DNA of 64,000 bases from UBA4615 sp044368415. GTDB taxonomy: Bacteria > Pseudomonadota > Gammaproteobacteria > Burkholderiales > Burkholderiaceae_E. The notes under the pieces are model-generated. The model searched no databases. It saw only the letters and a list, made by a program, of their open reading frames with translations, and had not been told where the DNA came from. The DNA lies in the NCBI GenBank assembly GCA_044368415.1, contig JBIPLJ010000002.1:62001-126000 (forward strand). The letters are read 5' to 3'. How positions within the stretch are numbered: the stretch's first letter is position 1; each line of letters starts with the position of its first letter. The position numbers were made by a program, and so were the translations under genes. Positions 50,830 to 61,270 of this stretch are shown here, in pieces.

Positions 50830-50900
50830 GCTAGACACCTCGCATCAGCGAGCGTGCTCGAGCTGAGTAAATGGGCTGGCCAAGCCCATTTTTTTTTCCC
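50830..50900 (+). ncRNA. Attenuator-like leader of rimP with an intrinsic terminator
   Basis: The predicted leader contains a small CTCGC-ATCA-GCGAG hairpin near 50840 and then a strong terminator at 50869-50897: AAATGGGCT and AGCCCATTT (9 bp) around GGCCA, followed by nine consecutive T. It sits between the -10 element and the rimP start, so readthrough would control the operon. A rimP leader ending in a terminator is known from gammaproteobacteria; whether this one is homologous is not shown. It also could simply end rluB transcription. Confidence 0.6.
50869..50897 (+). terminator. Rho-independent terminator before rimP
   Basis: 9-bp perfect stem with a GGCCA loop and nine T. This is the strongest terminator in the window. 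It lies 48 bases upstream of the rimP start codon. Confidence 0.92.
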
Positions 50901-50945
50901 GTCGGCCGGCCGACTCGTTGTTCGGTCATTTCTCAAAGGACGCCG

Positions 50946-51677
50946 TTGGCAGTGGTGGGGCCGGTGCAAGCCGTGATCGAACGGACCGTGAGCGCAATGG
51001 GCTACGAGTTGGTCGATGTCGAGCTCGCGGGCAGAGGCCTGCTGCGCGTCACGATCGATCTCCCTGCCGCGGCGTACTTGCCCGAATCGGCGCGGCCCGC
51101 CGATGTGATGCCGCCCGCGGTTCGCGTCGAGGACTGCGAGAAGGTCAGCCACCAGTTGTCCCACGTGCTGACCGTCGAGAACGTCGATTACGCGCGCCTC
51201 GAGGTGTCGTCGCCAGGTTTGGATCGACCACTGAAGCGGGCGACAGACTACGAGCGCTTCGAGGGGCTGGAGGTGGCGCTGCGCCTGCGCGAACCGCTGT
51301 CCGGTCGGCGCAACTTTGAGGGCGTGCTGGTGCGCGACGACAGCGTGCCGACGGCGCCGGGCGAGCCGGCGCGCTGGGCGCTCGAGCTGCCCGACCCCCT
51401 TGCACCCAAGCCGCGCAAGCCGGGGGCGAAGGTGGGCAAGGCAGCGGCGGCCAAGGAAGCGGCGCGCAAGCTGGCGCAGAGAGAGGCGATGAAAGTCGAG
51501 GCGATCAAGGCCGCTGCAAGGAAGGTCGCCGCAGCGAAGGCCGCCGAAGGCGGTGTCGAAGGACATGAGGCGACCGCGCCCGCGGATGATGCGGGCGAGG
51601 TCGAGACGGTGCGCAGGCTGTCGTTCACGCTCGACGAGGTCGAGCGGGCGCGGCTGGTGCCCAAGGTCAAGTTCTAG
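50946..51677 (+). CDS. rimP: Ribosome maturation factor RimP with an Ala/Lys-rich insertion
   Basis: 30S subunit maturation factor, 243 residues against about 150 in E. coli. The start is a TTG with AAAGGA five bases upstream. The N-terminal domain is standard (VIERTVSAMGYELVDVEL, VEDCEKVSHQLSHVLTVEN, LEVSSPGLDRPLKRATDYERFEG). In the C-terminal SH3-like domain an insertion of roughly 70 residues rich in Ala, Lys and Arg (AKVGKAAAAKEAARKLAQ and beyond) separates the strands, and the last strands (LSFTLDEVERARLVPKVKF) close the fold. First gene of the rimP-nusA-infB operon. Confidence 0.92.
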   Translation: MAVVGPVQAVIERTVSAMGYELVDVELAGRGLLRVTIDLPAAAYLPESARPADVMPPAVRVEDCEKVSHQLSHVLTVENVDYARLEVSSPGLDRPLKRATDYERFEGLEVALRLREPLSGRRNFEGVLVRDDSVPTAPGEPARWALELPDPLAPKPRKPGAKVGKAAAAKEAARKLAQREAMKVEAIKAAARKVAAAKAAEGGVEGHEATAPADDAGEVETVRRLSFTLDEVERARLVPKVKF

Positions 51678-51688
51678 GAGGCTTCAGG

Positions 51689-53173
51689 ATGAGCCGGGAA
51701 GTGCTGTTGCTGGTCGATGCGTTGGCGCGCGAGAAGAGCGTGGCCCGCGAGGTCGTGTTTGCCGCCCTCGAGAGCGCGCTCGCCTCGGCGACCAAGAAGC
51801 GGTTCAAGGAAGAGGTCGACTGCCGTGTGTCGATCGACCGCGAGACCGGCGAGTCCGAGGCTTTTCGCCGCTGGCTGGTGGTGCCCGACGGCGAGATGGA
51901 GGATCACGACATCCAGATGATCCTGACCGAGGCGCAGAAGCAGATCCCGGACATCCAGGTCGGCGACTACGTCGAGGAAGAGCTCGAGCCGATCGAGGCC
52001 GGGCGCATCGGCGCACAGGCGGCCAAGCAGGTCATCCTGCAGAAGATCCGCGACGCCGAGCGCGAGCAGATCATCAACGACTTCCTCGGGCGCGGCGACT
52101 CGATGCTGTCTGGCACGATCAAGCGGCTGGACCGTGAGGGCGCGGTCATCGAGTCCGGCAAGATCGAGGCCCGCCTGCCGCGCGACCAGATGATCCCAAA
52201 GGAGAACCTGCGGGTGGGCGATCGCGTGCGCGGTTGGGTCGCGCGGATCAACCGCGAGGGCCGCGGCCCACAGCTGATCCTGTCGCGCACTGCGCCCGAA
52301 TTCATCATGGAGCTCTTCCGCCTGGAGGTGCCCGAGATCGAGCAGGGCCTGCTGCAGGTGAAGGCCGCCGCGCGCGACGCGGGCGTACGCGCCAAGATCG
52401 CCGTGTACACCACCGATCGCCGCATCGACCCGATCGGCACCTGCGTCGGCGTGCGCGGCTCGCGCGTGCAGGCGGTCACCGGCGAGCTCGCCGGCGAGCG
52501 CGTGGACATCGTGCTGTGGTCCGAGGACCCGGCGCAGTTCGTGATCGGCGCCCTGGCTCCGGCGAACGTCTCGTCGATCGTCGTCGACGAGGAGAAGCAC
52601 TCGATGGACGTGGTGGTCGACGAGGACAACCTCGCGCTCGCGATCGGCACGGGCGGGCGCAACGTGCGCCTCGCCTCGGAGCTGACCGGCTGGCAGATCA
52701 ACATCATGACCGCCGAGGAAAGCGCCGGGAAGCAGGCTAACGAGCGCTCCGCGCTGCGCGGGGTGTTCATGGCGAAGCTCGACGTGGACGAGGAGGTCGC
52801 CGACATCCTGATCGACGAGGGCTTCTCGTCGCTGGACGAAGTGGCCTACGTGCCGCTGAACGAGATGCTCGAGATCGAGGCCTTCGACGAGGACACGGTC
52901 AACGAGCTGCGCGATCGAGCGCGCAACGTGCTGCTCACCGAGGCGATCGCCAAGGAAGAGAAGCTCGAGAGCACCACCGAGGATCTCCTGACCCTCGAGG
53001 GCATGGACCGTGACCTGGCCGCGAAGCTGGCCGATGCAAACGTCCATACCCGTGACGAGTTGGCCGAACTCGCGGTCGACGAACTCGTCGAGGCCACCGG
53101 CCTGGACGAGGAACGTGCGAAGTCGCTGATCATGAAGGCGCGCGCGCACTGGTTCGAGAACGAGTCGGCTTGA
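51689..53173 (+). CDS. nusA: Transcription termination/antitermination factor NusA
   Basis: RNA polymerase-binding elongation factor, 494 residues. Domains in order: N-terminal polymerase-binding domain (MSREVLLLVDALAREKSVAREVVF), S1 domain near residues 135-200 (LSGTIKRLDREGAVIE), two KH domains (PIGTCVGVRGSRVQAVTGEL and ALAIGTGGRNVRLASELTGW) and two acidic C-terminal repeats (helix-hairpin-helix, about 365-494) as in proteobacterial NusA. TAGGAGG precedes the ATG, and it lies 11 bases after rimP. Confidence 0.97.
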   Translation: MSREVLLLVDALAREKSVAREVVFAALESALASATKKRFKEEVDCRVSIDRETGESEAFRRWLVVPDGEMEDHDIQMILTEAQKQIPDIQVGDYVEEELEPIEAGRIGAQAAKQVILQKIRDAEREQIINDFLGRGDSMLSGTIKRLDREGAVIESGKIEARLPRDQMIPKENLRVGDRVRGWVARINREGRGPQLILSRTAPEFIMELFRLEVPEIEQGLLQVKAAARDAGVRAKIAVYTTDRRIDPIGTCVGVRGSRVQAVTGELAGERVDIVLWSEDPAQFVIGALAPANVSSIVVDEEKHSMDVVVDEDNLALAIGTGGRNVRLASELTGWQINIMTAEESAGKQANERSALRGVFMAKLDVDEEVADILIDEGFSSLDEVAYVPLNEMLEIEAFDEDTVNELRDRARNVLLTEAIAKEEKLESTTEDLLTLEGMDRDLAAKLADANVHTRDELAELAVDELVEATGLDEERAKSLIMKARAHWFENESA

Positions 53174-53188
53174 GCCGGAAGGACCTGA

Positions 53189-56092
53189 ATGTCTAGCACC
53201 AACGTGTCCAATTTCGCTGCCGAGCTCAAAGTGCCGGCGGAGGTGCTGCTCGAGCAGCTGCGCGCCGCTGGCGTTGAGAAGCGCTCGGCTGACGACAACC
53301 TGACCGAGGCCGACAAGGCGCAGCTGCTGACGGCGCTGCGCCGCGCCCACGGCGCCGACGAGCCGAAGAAGAAGATCACGGTGGTGCGCAAGCAGACCTC
53401 CGAGATCAAGCAGGCCGACGCCACCGGGCGGGCCCGCACGATCCAGGTCGAGGTGCGCAAGAAGCGTGTGTTCGTGCAGCGCGACGCCGAGGGCGCCGAG
53501 GTGCAGCTCGAACCGGCCGTCGAGTCGGCGGGGCGTGCCCCGTCGCCGGTGGAGATCGAGCAGCAGCGCTTGCGCGACGAGGAAGACCGCAAGCAACGCG
53601 AGGCCCTGGAGCGCCAGGAGCGCGATATGGCCGAGATACGCGAGCGCGAGGAGCGTGCCGAGGCTGAGCGCCAGCGCGCCGAGGAAGCGGCCCGCGAAGC
53701 CGCGCTGCGCGAGGAGGAGGCACGTCGCGAGCAGGCGCGCATCGCCGCGCTGCAGGCCGCCGCCGCCGAGAACGAAGTTGCGTCCGCACAGAACGATGCC
53801 GCCGCCTTGCAGGCCGAGGCCGCAGCCGAGGCCGCGCGCCTCGCGTCTCAGGCTGCTGCCGCAGTCGCCCGCAAGGCGCAGGAAGAGGCGGCCACACAGG
53901 TCGCCGCCCGCCGCAAGGCCGAGGACGAGGCCGCCGCGATCAACCGGCTGCTGACCGCGTCGCGCCGTCCTCAGCCCAAGCCGATCGAAGCCCCGCCGCC
54001 GGTGATCGCCGCCGCGCCGGTCGCTGCGGCCCCCGCTGCCGAGATCAAGCCCTCGGGCACGCTGCACCGTCCGGCCGCCCGCCCGGGCGCAGCGCCCGGC
54101 GCGTCGCGTCCGGGCTCGTCCGCGCCCGCCGCCCCCGGCACGGTCAAGAAACATGTCAAGTCCGAGAACCTCTCGTCGACCTGGCAGGACGACGCCGCAA
54201 AGCGTCGCGCGATCAAAACACGCGGCGACAGCAGCGGTGGCGCTGCCGGCTGGCGCGGTCCGCGTGGCGGTCATCGCGGCGGTCGCGGTGACCATCGCGG
54301 CCACGATTCGGGCGGCTCGCAGTCCGCGGAGGCGATCGTCCGCGAAGTGCACGTGCCGGAGACGATCACCGTCGCCGAGCTCGCGCACAAGATGTCGGTC
54401 AAGGCGGCCGAGGTCATCAAGCTGATGATGAAGATGGGCCAGATGGTCACCATCAACCAGCCGCTCGACCAGGAGACCGCGATGATCCTGGTCGAGGAAC
54501 TCGGCCATACCGCGATCGCCGCGGCGCTCGACGATCCCGAGGCGCTGCTCGAGCAGACCGCGACGCACGTCGACGTCGAGAAGCTGCCGCGTCCGCCGGT
54601 CGTGACCATCATGGGTCACGTCGACCACGGCAAGACCTCGTTGCTGGACTACATCCGGCGCGCCAAGGTTGCCGCGGGCGAAGCCGGTGGCATCACGCAG
54701 CATATCGGCGCGTACCACGTCGAGACGCCGCGCGGCATCATCACCTTCCTCGACACCCCGGGCCATGAGGCGTTCACCGCCATGCGCGCGCGTGGCGCGA
54801 AGGCGACCGACATCGTCATCCTGGTAGTTGCCGCCGACGACGGCGTGATGCCGCAGACGATCGAGGCGATTGCCCACGCAAAAGCCGCCGGCGTGCCGAT
54901 CGTCGTCGCGATGAACAAGATCGACAAGGCCGAGTCCAACCTCGACCGCGTCAAGCAGGAGCTGGTCGCCCAGGAAGTCGTGCCCGAGGATTACGGCGGC
55001 GACGTGCCGTTCGTGGGCGTATCGGCCAAGACCGGCGCGGGCATCGACGAGCTGCTCGAGAACGTGCTGCTGCAGGCCGAGGTGCTCGAGCTCAACGCGA
55101 GCGTCGAGTCGCCCGCCAAGGGCATCGTGATCGAGGCGCGTCTCGACAAGGGCAAGGGCCCGGTCGCGACCGTGCTGGTCCAGTCTGGCACGCTCAAGCG
55201 CGGCGACGTCATCCTCGCTGGTTCGGCCTATGGCCGCGTCCGGGCCATGCTCGATGAGGCCGGCAAGCCGGTCACCGAGGCGGGTCCGTCGATCCCGGTC
55301 GAGGTCCAGGGTCTGTCCGAGGTCCCGTCCGCGGGCGAGGAAGTCCAAGGTATCGCCGACGAGCGCAAGGCGCGCGAGATCGCGCTGTTCCGCCAGGGCA
55401 AGTTCCGCGACGTCAAGCTGGCCCGTCAGCAGGCCGCCAAGCTCGAGAACATGCTCGACCAGATGGCCGAGGGCGCCACGCAGGCGCTGGCCCTCATCAT
55501 CAAGGCAGACGTGCAGGGCTCGCAGGAGGCACTGGCGCAGTCGATGCTCAAGCTGTCCACCGAAGAAGTGCGCGTGCAGATCGTCCATGCGGCGGTCGGC
55601 GGCATCACCGAGAGCGACATCAATCTCGCGGTGGCGTCCAAGGCCGTGGTCATCGGCTTCAACGTGCGTGCCGACCAGGCCGCCCGCAAGCTGGCCGAGT
55701 CGAATGGCGTCGACATCCGCTACTACAACATCATCTACGACGCGGTCGACGAGGTGAAGGCGGCGATGAGCGGCATGCTCGCGCCCGAGAAGCGCGAGGA
55801 GACCATCGGTACGGTCGAGATCCGCAACATCTTCAGCGTCAGCAAGATTGGCAACATCGCCGGCTGCATGGTCACCGACGGCGTCGTGCGGCGCGGTTCG
55901 AAGATCCGGCTGCTGCGCGAGTCGGTGGTCATCTGGACCGGCGAGCTGGATTCCCTCAAGCGCTTCAAGGACGACGCACGCGAGGTCCGCGAGGGCTTCG
56001 AGTGCGGCCTGACCCTGAAGAACCACAACGACATCAGAGTCGGCGACCAGCTCGAGGTATTCGAGGTGAAGGAAGTGGCGCGAACGCTCTGA
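53189..56092 (+). CDS. infB: Translation initiation factor IF-2
   Basis: GTPase that positions initiator tRNA on the 30S subunit, 967 residues. The N-terminal part has an IF2_N domain (NVSNFAAELKVPAEVLLEQLRAAGV) and a long charged Ala/Glu/Arg coiled region (about 110-260), then a Pro/Ala linker and a second IF2_N domain. The G domain begins near residue 472 with GHVDHGKTS, then DTPGHEAF and NKIDKAE. Domains II-IV follow to the C-terminus (FECGLTLKNHNDIRVGDQLEVFEV). It follows nusA by 15 bases; the initiator tRNA gene is about 11 kb upstream. Confidence 0.97.
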   Translation: MSSTNVSNFAAELKVPAEVLLEQLRAAGVEKRSADDNLTEADKAQLLTALRRAHGADEPKKKITVVRKQTSEIKQADATGRARTIQVEVRKKRVFVQRDAEGAEVQLEPAVESAGRAPSPVEIEQQRLRDEEDRKQREALERQERDMAEIREREERAEAERQRAEEAAREAALREEEARREQARIAALQAAAAENEVASAQNDAAALQAEAAAEAARLASQAAAAVARKAQEEAATQVAARRKAEDEAAAINRLLTASRRPQPKPIEAPPPVIAAAPVAAAPAAEIKPSGTLHRPAARPGAAPGASRPGSSAPAAPGTVKKHVKSENLSSTWQDDAAKRRAIKTRGDSSGGAAGWRGPRGGHRGGRGDHRGHDSGGSQSAEAIVREVHVPETITVAELAHKMSVKAAEVIKLMMKMGQMVTINQPLDQETAMILVEELGHTAIAAALDDPEALLEQTATHVDVEKLPRPPVVTIMGHVDHGKTSLLDYIRRAKVAAGEAGGITQHIGAYHVETPRGIITFLDTPGHEAFTAMRARGAKATDIVILVVAADDGVMPQTIEAIAHAKAAGVPIVVAMNKIDKAESNLDRVKQELVAQEVVPEDYGGDVPFVGVSAKTGAGIDELLENVLLQAEVLELNASVESPAKGIVIEARLDKGKGPVATVLVQSGTLKRGDVILAGSAYGRVRAMLDEAGKPVTEAGPSIPVEVQGLSEVPSAGEEVQGIADERKAREIALFRQGKFRDVKLARQQAAKLENMLDQMAEGATQALALIIKADVQGSQEALAQSMLKLSTEEVRVQIVHAAVGGITESDINLAVASKAVVIGFNVRADQAARKLAESNGVDIRYYNIIYDAVDEVKAAMSGMLAPEKREETIGTVEIRNIFSVSKIGNIAGCMVTDGVVRRGSKIRLLRESVVIWTGELDSLKRFKDDAREVREGFECGLTLKNHNDIRVGDQLEVFEVKEVARTL

Positions 56093-56186
56093 GCGCCGCG
56101 GTGCCTGGTTCGGCCCGCGCGTTCGCGGGTCGCTTCCGGCCGGCGGCGCCCGAGTTCACCCGGCACGCACGACGGACGGCAACGGC

Positions 56187-56627
56187 ATGAACAGGCATTC
56201 GAAGAGCGGCGGTGACCGCGCGACCCGCGTCGCCGAGCAGATCCACCAGGAACTCGCGCAGCTGATCGCGCGCGAGGTCAAGGATCCGAGGATCGGCATG
56301 GTGACGCTGACCTCGGTCGACATCACTGCCGACTACGCGTACGCCACGGTCCGCTTCACGGTGATGCCGAGCGACGACGAGACGGTGGGTCGCACGCTCG
56401 AGGGGCTGCGCCGCAGTGCCGGCTTCATGCGTTCGCAGATGGGTCGGCGGGTTCGCATTCACACCAACCCGCAGCTGCGCTTCGTGCACGACCGTTCGGT
56501 CGAGCATGGTGTGGGCATGTCGCGTCTGATCGACGAGGCGAACTCGGTGCGGGCCGCAGACGACGGCATGGATGCGGCGCCCCCGGCCGTCGACGGCGCG
56601 CCCGAGGCGCCGCGGGCGGCCGAGTGA
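56187..56627 (+). CDS. rbfA: 30S ribosome-binding factor A
   Basis: Cold-shock-related factor for 16S rRNA 5'-end maturation, 146 residues. The KH-like core is complete: RATRVAEQIHQELAQLIAREVKDPRIGMVTLTSVDIT, YAYATVRF, and LRRSAGFMRSQMGRRVRIHTNPQLRFVHDRSVEHG. A short Ala/Pro tail (about 25 residues) is extra. The start is an ATG after a 94-base gap from infB. The stop overlaps the truB start (GTGA). Confidence 0.96.
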   Translation: MNRHSKSGGDRATRVAEQIHQELAQLIAREVKDPRIGMVTLTSVDITADYAYATVRFTVMPSDDETVGRTLEGLRRSAGFMRSQMGRRVRIHTNPQLRFVHDRSVEHGVGMSRLIDEANSVRAADDGMDAAPPAVDGAPEAPRAAE

Positions 56628-57631
56628 CCGACACCCGGCCGCCTACGAGCGACGCCGCCCTGCGGACCGGGGCGCCGCGTGCGCGCCGCACGTGGCAGCG
56701 GGTCGACGGCGTGCTGCTGCTCGACAAGCCGCGTGGCCCGAGTTCGAACGACGCGCTGCAGCGCGCGCGCCGGGCCTTCTCGGCGGCCAAGGGCGGGCAC
56801 GGCGGCACGCTCGATCCGATGGCGACCGGGCTGCTGCCGATCGCCTTCGGCGAGGCGACCAAGTTCCTGCACGACCTGCTCGACGCCGACAAGACGTACG
56901 AGGCGACGATGTGCCTGGGCGTCGCGACCGACAGCGGCGACGCCGAGGGCGTTGTCATCGCCGCGCGCGAGGTGGGCTGCGACGACGCGGCGATCGCCGC
57001 AGCCTGCGCGGCGTTCGTCGGCGAGATCGCCCAGGTTCCGCCGATGCACTCCGCGCTCAAGCGTGACGGCCGGCCGCTCTACGCCTACGCACGCGAGGGC
57101 ATCACGCTCGAGCGCGAGGCCCGGACGGTGACGGTGCACGAGATCGCGCTGCTCGGCGTCGACCGGGCCGACCCGGCGCGGCCGCTCGCGACCTTGCGCG
57201 CGAGCGTCTCCAAGGGCACCTACATCCGCACGCTCGCGCAGGACATCGGCGAGCGACTCGGCTGCGGCGCCCACCTCGTGGCACTGCGCCGCACGCGGGT
57301 CGGTGCACTCGACATCGCGCAGGCGGTTGATCTCGACGCACTGGAGGCGGCCGAGCCGTCCGACCGCGCGGCCCGGCTGCGGCCCCTGGACACCCTCGTC
57401 GCCGGCCTGCCGCGCGTCGGGCTTGGGGACGCGTTGGCTGACCGTTTCATCAAGGGGCAACGAATCGTGCTGGATCATGACGACCGTGCCCCGTTGTCGC
57501 GTGCGCCCGCGGGGCCGGTGCGCGTCTACCGTGGCGATTGCCTGCTGGGCATCGCCGATTTTGCACCGCCCGGCCTGCTCGCGCCCCAGCGCGTGCTGGC
57601 CACCGTGCCCCGCGACCGAACGAACACATAG
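56624..57631 (+). CDS. truB: tRNA pseudouridine(55) synthase
   Basis: Modifies U55 in the T-loop of tRNAs, 335 residues. Motifs: GVLLLDKPRGPSSNDALQ, the catalytic Asp64 in GHGGTLDPMATGLLP, MCLGVATDSGDAEG, PPMHSALKRDGRPLYAYAREG and SKGTYIRTLAQDIGERLGCGAHL. It starts with a GTG inside the rbfA stop and is 18 bases ahead of typA. The C-terminal PUA-like tail is present. Confidence 0.96.
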   Translation: MTDTRPPTSDAALRTGAPRARRTWQRVDGVLLLDKPRGPSSNDALQRARRAFSAAKGGHGGTLDPMATGLLPIAFGEATKFLHDLLDADKTYEATMCLGVATDSGDAEGVVIAAREVGCDDAAIAAACAAFVGEIAQVPPMHSALKRDGRPLYAYAREGITLEREARTVTVHEIALLGVDRADPARPLATLRASVSKGTYIRTLAQDIGERLGCGAHLVALRRTRVGALDIAQAVDLDALEAAEPSDRAARLRPLDTLVAGLPRVGLGDALADRFIKGQRIVLDHDDRAPLSRAPAGPVRVYRGDCLLGIADFAPPGLLAPQRVLATVPRDRTNT

Positions 57632-57649
57632 CGCATCAGGACGCCTCCC

Positions 57650-59505
<1,856 letters not shown>

Positions 59506-59509
<4 letters not shown>

Positions 59510-59916
59510 TCGGCGGCGTGTGCCTGCGCAGGCTCGGCGCGTCCTGCGTCCTGCTGGGGCTCGGTGCGCTTGGCGGCTGCAGCGGCTCCGACAAGGTCGA
59601 GGCCGTCACGCTGCAGGCGCGCGTCGACGTCATCGAGGCCGAGGTGAGGACGCGGATCGGTCCGGCGGCCTGTACGAGCGACGGCGAATGCCGCGTACTG
59701 CCGATGGGTGCACTCGCCTGCGGCGGGCCCTCGTCCTTCGTGCCGTACTCGATCCGCGCCACCGACGAGGGGGCGCTGCGGCGGCTGTCGGCCGATCACC
59801 AGGCGCTGTCGGCGGAGCAGTTGAGGGAGCGTGGTGCCTTAGGACCGTGCACCGTGCTGCAGGCACCGGCCACCTACTGCGAGCTGAGCGCGCCGCTGTC
59901 CTGCAAGACACGCTGA
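59506..59916 (+). CDS. Small exported lipoprotein, function unknown
   Basis: Protein of 136 residues starting at a GTG that overlaps the typA stop. The signal peptide ends in a lipobox (LGALGGC, acylated at Cys25). The mature part has five further Cys that could form disulphides, with a CTSDGECRVLPMGALACGGPSSFVPYS block seen in various uncharacterised bacterial lipoproteins. No function is recognised. Coupling to typA is by position only. Confidence 0.75.
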
Positions 59917-60029
59917 GCGTCTGGCCGGGGCGCGGGGTCTGGCCCTGGCGTCCCGGTGCCGCCGCGCTTGCTGCGCAGGCGCGACCTCAGGCACACCCGC
60001 TCGGTGGATCGACCCCGGTAGCCACGGCC

Positions 60030-61127
60030 TCAGGCCATCGCGAGCGCCGGATAGTCTGTGTAGCCGACGTCCTCGGGCCCATAGAACGTCTTCGTGTTGG
60101 CCTGCGCCAGCGGCGCGTCGAGCTCGAGCCGGCGCGCGAGATCCGGATTCGAGATGTACGGCACGCCGAAGGCGACCGCGTCGGCCGCGCCCGAGGCGAG
60201 CGCGTCGATCGCCATTTGCCGCGAGTATTTGTTGTTCGCGACGTAGGTGCCGCGGAACGCACGGCGCGCCGCGCCGAAGTCGAAGCCGCGCGCATGGCGC
60301 TCGACGCCGGTGTTGCCCTCGATGAAATGGATGAAGGCGATGCGCCGGGCATCGAGCGCCTCGATCAGCGCCATGTAGGTGGCCTGGGGGTTCGAATCCT
60401 GCGGACAGCTGTTGGCGTCGGTGACGGGCGACAGCCGGATGCCCACGCGATCGGCGCCGAACACCTCGATGGCCGCGTCGATGCACTCGAGCGTCAGGCG
60501 GATGCGGTTCTGCACGCTGCCGCCGTACTCGTCGTCACGGTGGTTTACCGAGTCGCGGATGAATTGCTCGAGCAGGTAGCCGTTGGCGGAGTGCACTTCG
60601 ACGCCGTCCAGGCCCGCGTCCTTCAGGACCTGCGCCGCATTGCGCCAGGCGCCGACCATCGCGCGGACCTCCTCGGTGGCGAGCGCGCGCGCGGCGACGC
60701 GCTCGCGCTTGCCCTGCGGCCCGTGGATCGATCCGACTGCGGTGTACCCGGACGAGGAGACCGGCAGCAGGCCGCCCGGCTGCAGGTCGGGGTGCGAGAC
60801 CGCGCCTACGTGCCACATCTGCCCGACGATCCGCCCGCCCGCGACGTGCACCGCGTCCGCGACGAGCCGCCAGCCATCGCGCTGGGCGTTCGAGTAGCAG
60901 CCCGGCGTGCGCATGTAGCCCAGGCCGCGCGGCTCGACCTGGGTGGCCTCGGACACGATGAGTCCGGCGCCTGCGCGCTGCGCGTAGTACTCGGCGTTCA
61001 GCGCCCGCGGCGCGAGCGTGTCGGCGTCCGCGCGGCAGCGGGTCAGTGGCGCCATCAGCACGCGGTTCGGGCAGTCGATCGCGCCGATGCGCAGGGGCGA
61101 GAAGAGCGAAGGGGCGGCGGCGGTCAT
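60030..61127 (-). CDS. nemA: Old yellow enzyme family NADH:flavin oxidoreductase (alkene reductase)
   Basis: FMN-dependent ene-reductase of 365 residues from the ATG at 61127; longer frames to 61544 are not coding. The TIM-barrel motifs are visible: SPLRIGAIDCPNRVLMAPLTRCRAD, QMWHVGAVSHPDLQPGG, VEVHSANGYLLEQFIRDSVNHRDDEYGGSVQNR and NSCPQDSN. The C-terminus (GVPYISNPDLARRLELDAPLAQANTKTFYGPEDVGYTDYPAL) matches NemA-type enzymes that reduce N-ethylmaleimide, nitro compounds or enones. It is next to, and co-oriented with, a LysR gene that could regulate it. Confidence 0.92.
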   Translation of the reverse strand: MTAAAPSLFSPLRIGAIDCPNRVLMAPLTRCRADADTLAPRALNAEYYAQRAGAGLIVSEATQVEPRGLGYMRTPGCYSNAQRDGWRLVADAVHVAGGRIVGQMWHVGAVSHPDLQPGGLLPVSSSGYTAVGSIHGPQGKRERVAARALATEEVRAMVGAWRNAAQVLKDAGLDGVEVHSANGYLLEQFIRDSVNHRDDEYGGSVQNRIRLTLECIDAAIEVFGADRVGIRLSPVTDANSCPQDSNPQATYMALIEALDARRIAFIHFIEGNTGVERHARGFDFGAARRAFRGTYVANNKYSRQMAIDALASGAADAVAFGVPYISNPDLARRLELDAPLAQANTKTFYGPEDVGYTDYPALAMA

Positions 61128-61270
61128 CGAGGCGGTCCAGGAGGTCGGAGGCGGGCGCGGTGGTCGCGGGCCCCGGAGGGCGCGAGCATACCGCGACCTC
61201 GCTGCGACCACGCCTGGACCACGCCTGGACCTCGCGCGGGCGCGGGAGGCCGCGCCGCGGCGCGAGCCGT

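Noticed and set aside
51674..56026. 1,450-codon minus-strand frame across nusA and infB
   Set aside because: Although very long, it lies fully antisense to two essential, well-matched genes and is rich in Asp/Arg/His/Leu repeats typical of GC-rich shadow frames.
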